From NCBI GenBank assembly GCA_032622095.1, contig CP136066.1, positions 197,274,816 to 197,338,815 of the forward strand: a DNA stretch of 64,000 bases, written 5' to 3'. This stretch comes from Siphonodentalium dalli (taxonomy: Eukaryota; Mollusca; Scaphopoda; Gadilida; Siphonodentaliidae). Positions 1 to 11,980 of the stretch are shown piece by piece. The notes under the pieces are model-generated. The model saw only the letters and a program-made list of their open reading frames with translations. It had not been told where the DNA came from and made no database searches. Position 1 is the stretch's first letter, and each line of letters begins with the position of its first letter. The position numbers and the translations under genes were made by a program.

Positions 1-772
1 TTTTTTACAAGAGTTATCCATCTTAGATGGTTTTTAGTTAAGTTTTTCACAGATAGCGCGATAACTCACGCAAATATTAACCAATTCAACAATATTTGGT
101 ATATGAGACTCTTGCAACAATATCTCGGACGAGTTCGAAAACCAGGTTTGTCCAAATTATTTTCGTGGAGTTATGGGTCTTAGTTTGTCTATTTTTAGCA
201 ATTTTATCACCGATAGCGCGATAACTCGATGAAATGTTAACCAATTTCAACAATATTTGGTATATGAGTCTCCTGCAACAATATCTCGGATGAGTTCGAA
301 AACCAGGTTTTTCCAAATATTTTTCGCGGAGTTATGGGTCTTAGTTTGTCTATTTTTAGCAATTTTATCACCGATAGCGCGATAACTCGATGAAATATTA
401 ACCGATTTTAACAATATTTGGTATATGAGTCTCCTGCAACAATATCTCGGACGAGTTCGAAAACCAGGTTTGTTGGAATTTTTTTCGCAGAGTTATGGGT
501 CTTAGTTTGTCTAATTTTAGCAATGTTATCACCGTTAGCGCGATAACTCGATGAAATATTAACCGATCTCAACAATATTTGGTATATGAGTCTATTGCAA
601 CAATATCTTTGACGAGTTCGAAAACCTGGTTTGTCCTAAAAAAAATCTGGAGTTATGGGTCTTAGTTTGTCTAATTTAATCACAATTTTATCACTGTTCG
701 TGCGATAACTCAATGAAATATTAACGGATTCAATTGATATTTGGTATATAGGTCTATTGCAATAATATACCA
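1..772. repeat. ~161-bp tandem repeat array, about 4.5 copies, cut by the window edge
   Basis: The block GATAGCGCGATAACTC and its variants start at 52, 212, 373, 534 and 696, giving spacings of 160-162 bp. Each unit then has a run like ATATTTGGTATATGAGTCT, an ACGAGTTCGAAAACC block and GAGTTATGGGTCTTAGTTTG. The last unit is the most diverged, and the array fades out near 770. Short frames here run through the repeat and show no coding character. The array continues left beyond the window, so its true length is unknown. Confidence 0.85.
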
Positions 773-1082
773 CTGTCCAACTTTTTTTCCCAGGGGTTGT
801 GCACCTTATTGGTAGAAGTTTGTTTCGACTGCCAAAAAACTCGACAAAAGCATCTTAGATGCGTACCCCTTGTTTGCTTGATTGTTGTGATCACATGGTG
901 GAATGTTCATCCCTATACTTTTATGTAATCCCTTGTTTTGTTCAGATACCAGATATATTTTAATATACTTTATCTTGGGTTGAAATATTGAAACAAAATT
1001 TTACATCGCTATTTGTATATTTTTCAGATCTCATTTGCCGTTACTATGAATAGAATGGTGCCCAGTTTGCTGAAGGATTTTA
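773..1082. other. unassigned spacer
   Basis: AT-rich sequence between the 161-bp array and the next repeat family. I see no gene, repeat unit or structured element here. Confidence 0.5.
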
Positions 1083-1613
1083 CTAAATTGGATGGACGAG
1101 TGGTTCAACTGGCTCATCGCCTCTCATATCAGTGTGGAAGGTAAGGCCAAAAAAAAAGAAGAGTCCTTTGTTTTTGGTGAATTGCAAGAATATATTAATG
1201 TTAATAATGACATGTAGATGGGAACGAGTCATTTTGGGGTCATTCGGCCATAAAACATGGCCAGCAGCAGCCATCTTGGATTTTACTCTTTGTATGACTA
1301 AATCCTTTAAGCTACAGGTCGTCTCTTTAGTTTGATAATCATAAAATTTGACATGGATGTTAATAATGACATGTAAATGGGAACGAGTCATAATGGGGTC
1401 ATTGAAATTGGAATGTAGATGGGAAAGAGTAATTTTTGGGTCATTCGGACAAAAAACATGGCCGCCAGTTGCCATCTTTGATTTTACTCTGTGTATGACT
1501 AAATCCTTTACTGCTCATATTTTACACTCCTTTTTAATCTCTCTCTATTCATTGCCAATCACAAAAAATACCTTCTTTACAAAGTTGAGCTACAGTGCCA
1601 TTGACACTTTCAT
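1083..1613 (+). repeat. partial copy of the AGCTCAAC...TTGACACTTTCAT repeat family
   Basis: This holds two to three degenerate ~164-bp units, recognised by ACATGTAGATGGGAACGAG, GGGGTCATTCGG and ACATGGCCGCCAG blocks from about 1190 to 1500. It ends with the same right terminus as the complete copy next door (AAGTTGAGCTACAGTG at about 1581, then CATTGACACTTTCAT to 1613). The left terminus of the family is not visible, so the 5' part is missing or diverged. Confidence 0.6.
1089..1145 (+). other. possible tRNA-derived SINE head fragment
   Basis: The segment GAGTGGTTCAACTGGCTCAT contains TGGTTCAACTGG, an exact match to the tRNA A-box consensus TRGYNNARNNGG. It is followed by TCAGTGTGGAAGG, of the kind seen in tRNA-derived SINE heads. 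No B box (GGTTCGANTCC) follows, because the sequence runs into the next repeat. It is therefore at most a truncated SINE head or tRNA relic. A chance A-box match is possible. Confidence 0.25.
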
Positions 1614-1717
1614 TTATAATTGTAACCACTTTATTTTCTACTTTGCTCAAAATGAATGCCCTCAGACTACTTCTCTTTGTTTTTAATGTACTATAAATTA
1701 ATAAACTAAGTGCATAA

Positions 1718-4638
1718 TTAGCTCAACTTTACTTTGTAAAGTTTGAGCTATTGTCATGGCTTTGTCGTCCGTCGTCCGTGTGTGCGTGTGTACGTGTGTA
1801 CGTAAGGCGTCAACAATGCAGGCTACAGGTCGTACCTTTGGTCGGATCATTATGAAATTTGTCATAGCTGTTGACATCAACATTTAGACCAGAACAATTA
1901 ATTTTGGGGTCATTCGGAAAAAAAACATGGCCGCCAGCCGCCATCTTTGATTTCAAAATTCAATTCATTAGCACGGGCTACAGGCCGTACTGTTCGTCTG
2001 ATCATCATGAAATTTGTCATGGATGTTAATATTGACATGTAGATGGGAACGAGTAATTTTGGGGTCATTCGGCCCAAAAACATGGCCGCCAGCAGCCATC
2101 TTGGATTTTACTCTTTGTATGACTAAATTCTTTAGCACGGGCTACAGGTCGTACTTTTATTCTGATCATCATAAAATTTGTCAAGAATGTTAATAATGAC
2201 ATGTAGATGGGAATGAGTCATTTTGGGGTCATTCGGCCAAAAAACATGGCCGCCAGCAGCCATCTTGAATTTTACTCTTTGTATGACTAAATCCTTTAGC
2301 ACGGGCTACAGGTCGTACCTTTAGTCTGATCATCATAAAATTTGTCATGGCTGTTGAAATTGGAATGTAGATGGGAACGAGTCATTTTGGGGTCATTCGG
2401 ACAAAAAACATGGCCGCCAGTGGCCATCTTGGATTTCAAAATTTAATCCATTAGCACGGGCCACAGGTCGTACTATTCGTCTGATCATCATGAAATTTGT
2501 CATGGATGATAATATTGACATGTAGATGGGAACGAGTAATTTTGGGGTCATTCGGCCAAAAATCATGGCCGCCAGCAGCCATCTTGGATTTTACTCTTTG
2601 TATGACTAAATTCTTTAGCACGGGCTGCAGGTCGTACCTTTAGTCTGATCATCATAAAATTTGTCATGGATATTAACAATGACATGTAGATGGGAACGAG
2701 TAATTTTGGGGTCATTCGGCCAAAAAACAGGGTCGCCAGCAGCCATCTTGGATTTTACTCTTTGTATGACTAAATCCTTTAGCACGGGCTACAGGTCCTA
2801 CTTTTAGTCTGATCATCATAAAATTTGTCATGAATGTTAATAATGACATGTAGATGGGAACGAGTCATTTTGGGGTCATTCGGCCAAAAAACATGGCCGC
2901 CTGCAGCCATCTTGGATTTTACTCTTTGTATGACTAAATACTTTAGTACGGGCTACAGGTCGTACCTTTAGTCTGATCATCATAAAATTTGTCATGGCTG
3001 TTGAAATTGGAATGTAGATGGGAACGAGTCATTTTGGGGTCATTCGGACAAAAAACATGGCCGCCAGTGGCCATCTTGGATTTCAAAATTTAATCCATTA
3101 GCACGGGCCACAGGTCGTACTGTTCGTCTGATCATCATGAAATTTGTCATGGATGATAATATTGACATGTAGATGGGAACGAGTAATTTTGGGGTCATTC
3201 GGCCAAAAAACATGGCCTCCAGCAGCCATCTTGGATTTTACTCTTTGTATGACTAAATTCTTTAGCACGGGCTGCAGGTCGTACCTTTAGTCTGATCATC
3301 ATAAAATTTGTCATGGATGTTAATATTGACATGTAGATGGGAACGAGTAATTTTGGGGTCATTCGGCCAAAAAACATGGTCGCCAGCAGCCATCTTGGAT
3401 TTTACTCTTTGTATGACTAAATCCTTTAGCACGGGCTACAGTTTGTACCTTTAGTCTGATCATCATAAAATATGTCATGAATGTTAATAATGACATGTAG
3501 ATGGGAACGAGTCGTTTTGGGGTCATTCGGCCAAAAAATATGGCCGCCAGCAGCCATCTTTGATTTTACTCTTTGTATGACTAAATCCTTTAGCACGGGC
3601 TACAGGTCGTACCTTTAGTCTGATCATCATCAAATTTGTCATGACTGTTGAAATTGGAATATAGATGGGAACGAGTCATTTTGGGGTCATTCGGATTTCA
3701 AAATTTAATCCATTATCACAGGCCACATGTCGTACTGTTCGTCTGATCATCATGAAATTTGTCATGGATGTTAATATTGACATATAGATGGGAACGAGTA
3801 ATTTTGGGGTCATTCGGCCAAAACACATGGCCGCCAGCAGCCATCTTGGATTTTACTCTTTGTATGACTAAATTCTTTAGCACGGGCTGCAGGTCGTACC
3901 TTTAGTCTGATCATCATAAAATTTGTCATGGATATTAACAATGACATGTAGATGGGAACGTGTAATTTTGGGGTTATTCGGCCAAAAAACAGGGTCGCCA
4001 GCAGCCATCTTGGATTTTACTCTTTGTATGACTAAATCCTTTAGCACGGGCTACAGGTCCTACTTTTAGTCTGATCATCATAAAATTTGTCATGAATGTT
4101 AATAATGACATGTAGATGGGAACGAGTCATTTTGGGGTCATTCGGCCAAAAAACATGGCCGCCTGCAGCCATCTTGGATTTTACTCTTTGTATGACTAAA
4201 TCCTTTAGCACGGGCTACAGGTCCTACTTTTAGTCTGATCATCATAAAATTTGTCATGAATGTTAATAATGACATGTAGATGGGAACGAGTAATTTTGAA
4301 GTCATTCGGCCCAAAAACATGGCCGCCAGCAGCCATCTTGGATTTTACTCTTTGTATGACTAAATTCTTTAGCATGGGGTACAGGTCGTACCTTTAGTCT
4401 GATCATCATAAAATTTGTCATGGATGTTAACGATGACATGTATATGGGAACGACTCATTTTGGGGTCATTCGGCCGAAAACATGGCCGCCAGCAGCCATC
4501 TTGGATTTTACTTTTCTCTTCATGTCTATAAACTAGTATTAGACATTCAACTTTCCACATTCCTAATCGCTCCATTGACTGTAATACATTAAATTATTCC
4601 CTTTCCAAGTTGAGCTACAGTGTCATTGACACTTTCAT
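1718..4638 (+). mobile_element. 2.9-kb non-autonomous element with internal 164-bp tandem array
   Basis: The left end begins TTAGCTCAACTTTACTTTG and folds on itself, since AGCTCAACTTTAC at 1720 pairs with GTAAAGTTTGAGCT ending at 1749. It continues TATTGTCATGGCTTTGTC. The right end is GTTGAGCTACAG, then the 7-bp hairpin AGTGTCA-T-TGACACT (4619-4633), then TTCAT. Between them are about 16 tandem units of ~164 bp; the landmark CATGGCCGCCAGCAGCC starts at 2081, 2245, 2409, 2564, 2728 and 2892. A 645-bp four-unit higher-order period is visible: the GAAATTGGAATGTAGATGGG variant recurs near 2355, 3000 and 3647. No transposase frame is present. Calling it mobile is an inference from the shared termini of three copies; the family is not one I can name. 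Confidence 0.65.
1850..4515. repeat. 164-bp tandem array inside the 2.9-kb element
   Basis: Units follow one order: CCATCTTGGATTTTACTC, TGTATGACTAAATCCTTTAG, CACGGGCTACAGGTCGTAC, CTGATCATCATAAAATTTG, ACATGTAGATGGGAACGAG, TTTTGGGGTCATTCGGCC. Units differ by substitutions and a few deletions, for example a ~40-bp loss near 3690. Short frames on the minus strand at 3195-3377, 4138-4320 and 4369-4575 are repeat shadows. Every unit carries GCCGCCATCTT-like motifs. Confidence 0.9.
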
Positions 4639-4886
4639 ATTAGAATATAGTGTAATTTCTTGTTTTGTTGAATAAAACATGAACAAATAAGTTTGATTTG
4701 GCGGTGACCTAAGTGTGGTATAATGTTCGGTTTAACAGTACACACCATGTGTCCGTTTTACACGGAAATGAATCGGTTAACATGGAGAATAGAATTGAAT
4801 GCATACTAATTTTACAAAATCAATAGAATGAAAATGGTCGGGGGCACCGTAATAGGGGTGTGTGGGTCACCAGAAACTCAGGTCTT

Positions 4887-5024
4887 TTAGCTCAACTTTA
4901 CTTTGTAAAGTTTCAGCTATTGTCATGGCTTGGTATCTGTGATCCGTGTGTGCGCATGTGTGATTCGTGACTGTAACACATGAAATTGTTTCCGAGTTGA
5001 GCTGCAGTGTCATTGACACTTTTA
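4887..5024 (+). mobile_element. 138-bp array-less copy of the same repeat family
   Basis: This copy starts TTAGCTCAACTTTACTTTG at 4887 and continues AGCTATTGTCATGGCTT, then a short variable part. It ends GAGTTGAGCTGCAGTGTCATTGACACTTTTAT near 5024 (shown here in overlapping pieces: GAGTTGAGCTGCAG and AGTGTCATTGACACT). Both termini match the 2.9-kb element just upstream, but the 164-bp array is absent. It is either an array-free founder form or a deletion derivative. Confidence 0.65.
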
Positions 5025-6719
5025 TTCATTTTGGCCTAATCGATACTGTTCATGCTGTTCATATCGGCATAATCACCATATTGTTAAATTATACCACAAT
5101 TACATCTGCCCACCTGACTGTCAATCCCAGCGTGCATCCCAATTAAATTTGGTGTCATCAAACATTGGGGGTTCTTCTCATTTGTTTTGTTTCAAATGGC
5201 AACTTGGCAGTCATCTCATACATATATGGTATATATCTAATAGTTTCCCCTAGTCATAGGGCCTCATAGGTCGAACATGCATTCAATTCCATAACATGAC
5301 AAAGAACATGACTAGTATATTAGTAAACTAGTCCCCCATATTTCCACAATAAGGATTATTTGCTCAAACCCACATTCATTGCCAACACATGGGTGCATTT
5401 ATAATAGCCACGTGACTGCGAATATTTTCTTTCTTTATACCAATTAATACAATCATACATCATCGCATCGTAAAAACTGAAATCTTCCTCTCAGCAGGCA
5501 GGCGTCCTCCAAGAGACATCAAGAAGTCTCTAAGAGGCAACACCAGTTCAGAATCAGCAAACATGTTCACCGTGTTGACAAGCAAATTAATTTTTATTTC
5601 CATAAAACTGAACTCCATACATATATGCATTAGTTAGGCAGCTATTCCTACCGCTCATTTCAGGAATTAATATCTCGATCTAATTTTCAATCTTTGCAAT
5701 ATTTATTGATCTTCCTCCAAGAAATTGACAAATGAAAATATTTTTGCCAAATTATTTCAGCACTTGCCAAATGCTATATCTGATAGTATCCTTCTCTGCA
5801 ACCTTCTGTCCTATGTTTCGACACTCGCGGTTTGAACGACTCTTGGTCTTGATAGACAAGCAGTTAGTTAGTTATACACACATCTCAATTGTGGTATCAT
5901 ACAACAATAATCTAATCATCGAACAATACAATGCTACAATGATTGCTTCATCATAAATGGGCACATTACATGAGGATTAACTATGTAAGCACCACCACCA
6001 CACTAAATACTTGTAATCCTTCCAACCATCGATACTAATGCTTTGAGTAAACTGCATCTTAATATAGGTGTAAACTTGTCTCAAACTTTATAAAACACAA
6101 GTAACATAATTATGTTGTAAGAGTTTCCTGAAATGAATGGTATTGATTGACCAATTTTTTTAACTTTCTGAAGGAATTGAAAAGTGACTTGTCAAAACTT
6201 TCGCCGAATGAAAATATTTTTTGCCAAATGTGAACTATTGGCAAGTGGCAGCGCTAACCCTGCAAATATTCTTCTGAGTTCAGTACATCACGGTGTCTTC
6301 GTAAGTTAAACTTAAACATAAATTTCAAGTCACATAAAGAACATTGTGTCACTCAATTTGAACACATAAAATTCTGGCGATTGATGCTTGTGACACATGC
6401 AAATTCGTCAGTGATATTAACTTTGACTTTATTGCGTGTTGATGCAGGAGTCGCATCGTCACCATCTGAATAGGCCTTTAGAAATTAGTGACTTGATTGT
6501 GAGGCTATTGTTTCTATACATATGTAATATGACAACTTATACAAAAAGTAATATATTCTCTGTTTTGAGATTACACTGACCAATTCACCTGAAAGTTTGA
6601 AATTATTTTGGTTCTTATAACTCAACGAGTTGTGAAAATTCACTGTATGAAGCTAATTTCTGAGAATTAGAGACTGGAGAAATTTGCAATGCTAATTATT
6701 GGTATGATTTCTATTTCAG
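5025..6719. other. unassigned region
   Basis: No repeat array or recognisable gene. One weak exon-like stretch lies at about 5494-5635 on the plus strand, after a CTTCCTCTCAGCAG acceptor-like tract. It reads through a basic segment (RRPPRDIKKSLRG) for ~45 codons before a stop. There is no further support, so it is not called as a gene. Confidence 0.4.
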
Positions 6720-7125
6720 TGGAACAAAGATGACCAGAACACTTGGCAAAAGTAATAATGTTAATGAAACAGATATATTCCATCGTGCTGAGTTGAGGGG
6801 CATATTATATTCAGGAATTGGGTATGGAAAGGCAAAGGCAACCTGTTCAAGCTGTGTCCAGTTCAGAGATGGTGGTGATGTTGATTTGGGGAGGATCGTT
6901 CATTTTTTTAAGAAGAAAGACGACATCTTTGTCTCGATTGAAAAAGCGAAAACTCGCCTGATGTTTGGCACTCTGAAACTATGTAAACATATTCACAAAG
7001 TTATCTATTTTGAAAAAAATCCCATCTTTATTCCTTTGGTCCATATCGTGAAAAAATGTCACTATATATCTGTCAAGAAATTATTGTATATATCGGAACC
7101 ATCTAATATCTTGGAACATTCTTGA
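6720..7125 (+). CDS. possible terminal exon of a transposon-derived protein
   Basis: An open frame of 131 codons from the ATG at 6730 ends at a TGA (7123-7125). It is preceded by a good acceptor-like tract (GATTTCTATTTCAG, AG at 6718-6719), so it may be a 3' exon with no in-exon start. The frame is open upstream only to about 6657. Visible features are TCSSCVQFRDGG, then GRIVHFFKKKDDIFVSIEK, and a C-terminal pattern of PLVHIVKKCHYISVK followed by ISEPSNILE. That hydrophobic-KC-aromatic pattern near the C terminus resembles the region downstream of DUF4218-type domains in CACTA/EnSpm-like transposon proteins of aquatic invertebrates. The assignment is from memory of the pattern and is tentative. 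No upstream exons were identified. Confidence 0.35.
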
Positions 7126-7684
7126 GGTATATTATATTCGCAGGTATTTGGCACAATAGACCCCACAAACACATGTATATCAGATGACCCAAATTACCAC
7201 TTGTCAAGCTGTGACTAATTTTTTTTTATAATTGTATTCAAACTAAACATGTGTTTGGCCCTGAATGACTATAGTTCATTTTGGCTTATCACCGACTTCA
7301 TCAGTTGATTGTACCAAAATTTACAGGCATCAGAGCAGACGGCCAATATTTCTGGTCGGTAATTTACTGGACATACCCGCAGACATGGACTGAAACAATT
7401 TACCATCAGATCATAGAGTACAGCCCGTTTTTGTCTTTAACATTCTTTGAGACTTACATTGGATCAATTTCTGGTATATTTCAATTCAACTCATCAAAGA
7501 ATCTGCTCTTGAAAATGGGAAACATAATTTCTCTTCCATTTTGGCGACCTTGGGACAAATTACGCTTCTTACTTTCTTGGCAGCTATCTAACTACATAGT
7601 GCCATAAGAACATCTTTAATGGGTTGAAATAATCAAAATCTACATGAAAAATAAGTCTTGATGAGTATGACCAATGAAAAATGG

Positions 7685-8052
7685 CTGTCCCCTCAGAAAA
7701 TTCCTTTAGTCGGTGTGCCCAATAAATGTCTGACCAGAAAATTTGACCAAAATTTGCTATTCCAATGCCTGTAACTTTTGATATAATCTGATCATGTCAG
7801 GTGATGTGCAAAACTGAACCATAACTCTTCTTGAACAAAACAGGCATTACAGTGTGAATAACATGAAATATATATTTTAGCCACAGCTTGATAATGACAG
7901 GTGGTGGAAATTTGGGTCATCTATTAGATAGATAAATAGCTAATAGATTGATAAATGGATGTCCCCTCAGAAAATTCCTTTGGTCGGTGTGTCCAGTTAA
8001 TGTCCGACTAGAAAATTTGGCCCAAATTTTGCTTCATTCGTTTCCACATATA
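7685..8052. repeat. direct repeat pair, ~95 bp
   Basis: ATGGCTGTCCCCTCAGAAAA at about 7680 and ATGGATGTCCCCTCAGAAAA at about 7953 each continue TTCCTTTRGTCGGTGTG, then an AAATGTCTGAC/TAATGTCCGAC block, then AGAAAATTTG. The copies are ~273 bp apart and ~85% alike by eye. Confidence 0.6.
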
Positions 8053-10602
8053 ACAGATGTTCCGAGCTTTTTTTCAAACATTTTATTCCAACATTTTGCA
8101 GTCAATTCATTGGAATCTTAGCACAGATATTTGGTACCATGGGTACTTGTACACCTGCAATAATGAGGTTTGCTCGATTTTTATTTATGTGGAGTTATTC
8201 CCCTTTTTCTACTTAGAAAATATTCTCAAAATGCACAATTTTGTCTGAGCTTTATTCCTACATAAATATATATATATAAATGTGTGTTTGGGGTGATGAG
8301 GATATATTGTGCAAAGTACTTTTGATTATACACCCCCCCTGTAACAAGTTATGGGGGTCAATATGTTTCAACATGTCCGTTAGACCAAGTTATCTTGGCA
8401 CACATCAGCTTGTGATATCGGTTGAGTTGATGCAGTTTTTGGATCAAATCTCCTCCCGTTACTCCCACCCAGACTCTTGGGTTATCTTGCTTATATGTTT
8501 TTGTATTCGATCAAATGGAAGATTTACGTATATGAATATAGAGGACAGCCTTTCACAAACACGCATGGTCATATCAGAATGTCAAAGCAACAACAAGATT
8601 TATAAGCAAACAAAGCCTTGCTTCAGATTATTCTGATTTGTCATGCTATCAGAAAATGCATTTGCACAACATATTAAATAATGATATCTTCATTTTGCCG
8701 TTTTCTTTCACGGTATAATCGTATATGATATATCATTTTGAAGATTCATCGCGGACATGTGAGATGTTTAATCAGTCAGAGGTTCACGTGAATGCCTGCA
8801 CTCCACATATACATGTTGTAAGTCTTTTGAATATCAGTCCATTATAGATTAGCAAATTTCGTGATGGGACCTGGTCCAAAAACCGAATCATCCCAAACAA
8901 TATCCCAAGCTGTTGTGGCCCAAAAAGACTTGGTATACTTGTCTGTCCATCTCGATCCACTCAACTTTTTCCTGATCTTTTATTCCAGCATTTTTCGGTC
9001 AAATTATTTAAAACTTAGCACAGATAGTTGGTACCATATGATCCTGTGCACATTCGAAAGTGAGGTTTGTTCAATCGTTTTGCGGAGTTATCATCTTTTT
9101 TTGACTTACAGAATTTTCGCAACATGCAGATTACATTTTTTGGTAAATTGTTTAAAAACATTGCACATAGGCTGAGTGGGCCATTTTTATTGAAGTTTTT
9201 CTCTACTGCTAGGGGGGGGGGGGGTATCCTTCGTGGGGCAGCCCACCTCTAGTTAAAATCTAGTTCTTTGCATATCATCATTACTTCAATAAACAGAAGA
9301 GTATACAGTTGACTTGTGTTGAGAGTTTAACATTACTTTTTGTTTGTCTCTTATAAGGCTACAATGAAATCCACATGCTCAAGTTGTATTGTGTCAACAC
9401 AAATTCTAGTCTTTAACATATCCAAAACAACTGACAGACCCCCTATGTAAAATTCAAATAGAAATCTTGCTCCTGGAAACAGTGCACTGTCTGGGAATAC
9501 AACAATCCATGTATAAATCGATTGTTATGAACATACAGTACCTTTAGTAAAAGTTAACTTAACAGTATTTTGATATATATTATATATTAGTTATTGACTA
9601 AAAGACAATATCAAATCAATGTATACTTAAATCACAATAAATTAGGGTAGTTGTAGTATCATGGTAGTCAAACCATAATTCAGACTTATCCAACATAAGG
9701 ATGTGTAATAAATACAGAAAACAACTTGTATAATAATCTACAATCTATTAACAAAACCGTTGCGGGCAGTGAATAGTCACTCAAGCTACACTATATCTTC
9801 GTTTACGGAGGAAATAAAGTCATATATATTCTCTGAATAATATTTACATTGACAGTTTTGTAGCTCTCAACCAAACATGCTTTAGTGATATGAAACACTC
9901 GGGTATGGTGATCAAATTGAAATGGAGAATAATCTTGCTCAACATGAGGTATCATTTTTACGAATGTTAATCCAAATTAACAACACACAACGCCATTGTT
10001 ATATATTTTACTTAAATGCAATGAGGCTAGATTGCAAAATCGTTTACGTTAGTGTATTGCTGATTGTTGTGTCCCGAATTGAGATGGAGTGGAATGGTCT
10101 ATTTCTATCGAATTTTGATGTTAGTAGAATGCTACATTTCCCAGGTTGGCATAGAGCAACTAACTTTAAGTAAATTGCACTCGAACAAGTCCATAATATG
10201 TCTTTAACCAAAAATCTATGATATTTGAATTTAGAGTTCTAGTTTGCATGTAGTATCGTGTTCTTAACATTTTTGTTTTGAACAGCACAAATTGAAAACA
10301 ATTATTTTAATTTAGATTGTTTATGCGTATTTATCTGAGAGAACGAATTGAGTATTTTCAGTAAAGTGCATCATAATCTGTTGCACAGAGTTGCCAAGTC
10401 CATTCTTTGCCCTTTCATAGGAACAATGGCTGTGTTTTTTTTTTTTTGTTCCAGTCACTGTTTGTTTAATTTGTCTTATATTCATTGCTTACTTATATTG
10501 TAAATTATATACAATAAATTATGTGGAAATTTGAAATGACTTCTTCGTTCTGATAATTAAAGAGGGGCTGCATGTACATTATATCCTGGTATTGAGGTGG
10601 CC

Positions 10603-10673
10603 ATCTCCTATTATAATATTTTGCACTCATTTCTGGCCCAAATTAATTTATTATGTTGATTATAATAGGAGAT
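10603..10673. repeat. 15-bp perfect inverted repeat, 41-bp spacer
   Basis: ATCTCCTATTATAAT at 10603-10617 is the exact reverse complement of ATTATAATAGGAGAT at 10659-10673. The whole 71-bp unit could be a tiny foldback or MITE remnant. No target duplication was identified. Confidence 0.6.
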
Positions 10674-11806
10674 TACCCCATTCATGTGTGGATTTAGTAT
10701 TAAATCCCAATAAGAGTGATGAAAATCAGTAAATGATGGCATTTGCATGAAAATGTTATCCAGAAATAAACTGAATGAAACAATAACTATGTTAAAATCC
10801 AGTATGGCTTCATTAAATATTGTGTTGGTACATCTTGTTGTCAAAGTAGACATCTCCATTCCACAAGATCTGTAGTAATATTATTTACTGTTGGTATTCC
10901 TTCCCTGAGATCAGCTTGTTTTACTACTGGTCATACTTGAAATTAACCCTGCTAAAGCAAGATTAAGTAGTTATTCCATATGAAATGTTCAGATAATATA
11001 TAAATGTTAAACAAACTGCTCTTAAACTTTAAACATTTCCATCAATAAATATATAGTGCCCATTCTGCACTGTTTTATGTCATCTGCTTTTATCATAACG
11101 TCCCTCCAAACGGATATTTTTTTAGAGAATCAATATTGTTGGAAGAACCTTGATGGTATAACATCTGCTAAAATAGGCTTTGTGGAAATGAAAATTCCAA
11201 GAATAATGGAAATCATGTTGGCTAGAATTATACTCATAAATTAGTTCAAGGCTAACGTGAGTTCGACGTGTATCTGATTCACATATTGGGCACAGTACGT
11301 TTTGTGAATAAAAGGCCACATTTGACAACATATCTTAAGATGGCTTCCAAAATGGCCCCTGGCTCGTTCCAGATTTATAGACCGGCTACTGGGATACATT
11401 GTAGCAGGTGAAATGTTTGACCAGTCCCTGGCGCACTGTTGTCCACACTATAATAACGACATAATAATGCGGTATATATAGTCCGGAGATCAAGCAGTCA
11501 AATGAAACGAAACATTCTGATTTGGATGCATATATACAGTTCCCACTTGTGAACGCACATTTTCACGTGGCATCTCAATTATACGTATAGTGAGACAACG
11601 AAACTCCTGTATAGATAACTATAATCATGCATAAATGAAACTATATATATATATAACAGGCTTAATTACCATGTTGTACAGTATTCAGTTTTGGAAATCC
11701 TATATGAATATTTTCTCTTGGAATTTTGGGTTTGTTTATATATATTGAGGTTCGATGCTGTTTGGGTTGCAGGTCTCTTCAAATAGCGGGATATATATGG
11801 GAAAAG

Positions 11807-11960
11807 GTCCGGACTGGGATCCCGTTTATATCCCATCGGAATCCCAATCGGGATAAATTATTCCGATCGGAATCCCAATCGGGATAAATTATCCCGATCG
11901 GGATCCCGGGCTATTAGCGGGATCCCATCGGGATCCCGAGCTATTAGCGGGATCCCGGTG
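11807..11960. repeat. GATCCCGATCGGGAT-type palindromic tandem repeat
   Basis: Two interleaved repeats are visible. A 31-bp unit (ATCGGAATCCCAATCGGG then ATAAATTA) starts at 11835 and 11866. A 30-bp unit (CTATTAGCGGGATCCC...) starts at 11911 and 11941. The segment is unusually rich in self-complementary GGGATCCCG / CCGATCGG words. It ends just outside the foldback element that starts at 11981. Confidence 0.75.
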
Positions 11961-11975
11961 ATATTTTCTAAGGGG

Positions 11976-11980
11976 TAAAA
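11976..11980. repeat. target-site duplication TAAAA (left copy)
   Basis: TAAAA abuts the left terminus GGTTTGACCTAG of the foldback element, and the same TAAAA follows the right terminus at 17008-17012. The word is short and AT-rich, so chance identity cannot be excluded. Confidence 0.55.

Larger units (their letters stand above)
7126..11780. other. mostly unassigned, with scattered degenerate repeats
   Basis: No convincing gene. Two ~95-bp direct repeats (GTCCCCTCAGAAAATTCCTT...) lie at 7685-7775 and 7959-8052. A second pair, containing TTAGCACAGATA and TTGGTACCAT, lies at 8092-8200 and 8976-9090 and includes GAGGTTTG and GGAGTTAT blocks like those of the 161-bp array at the window start. 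A (G)13 tract lies near 9211-9223 and a (T)16 tract near 10434-10449. The frames of 60-118 codons here have ordinary AT-rich composition and no recognisable domain. Confidence 0.5.

Noticed and set aside
1089-1145. Functional tRNA gene
   Set aside because: Only an A-box match is present; no B box and no cloverleaf can be drawn.
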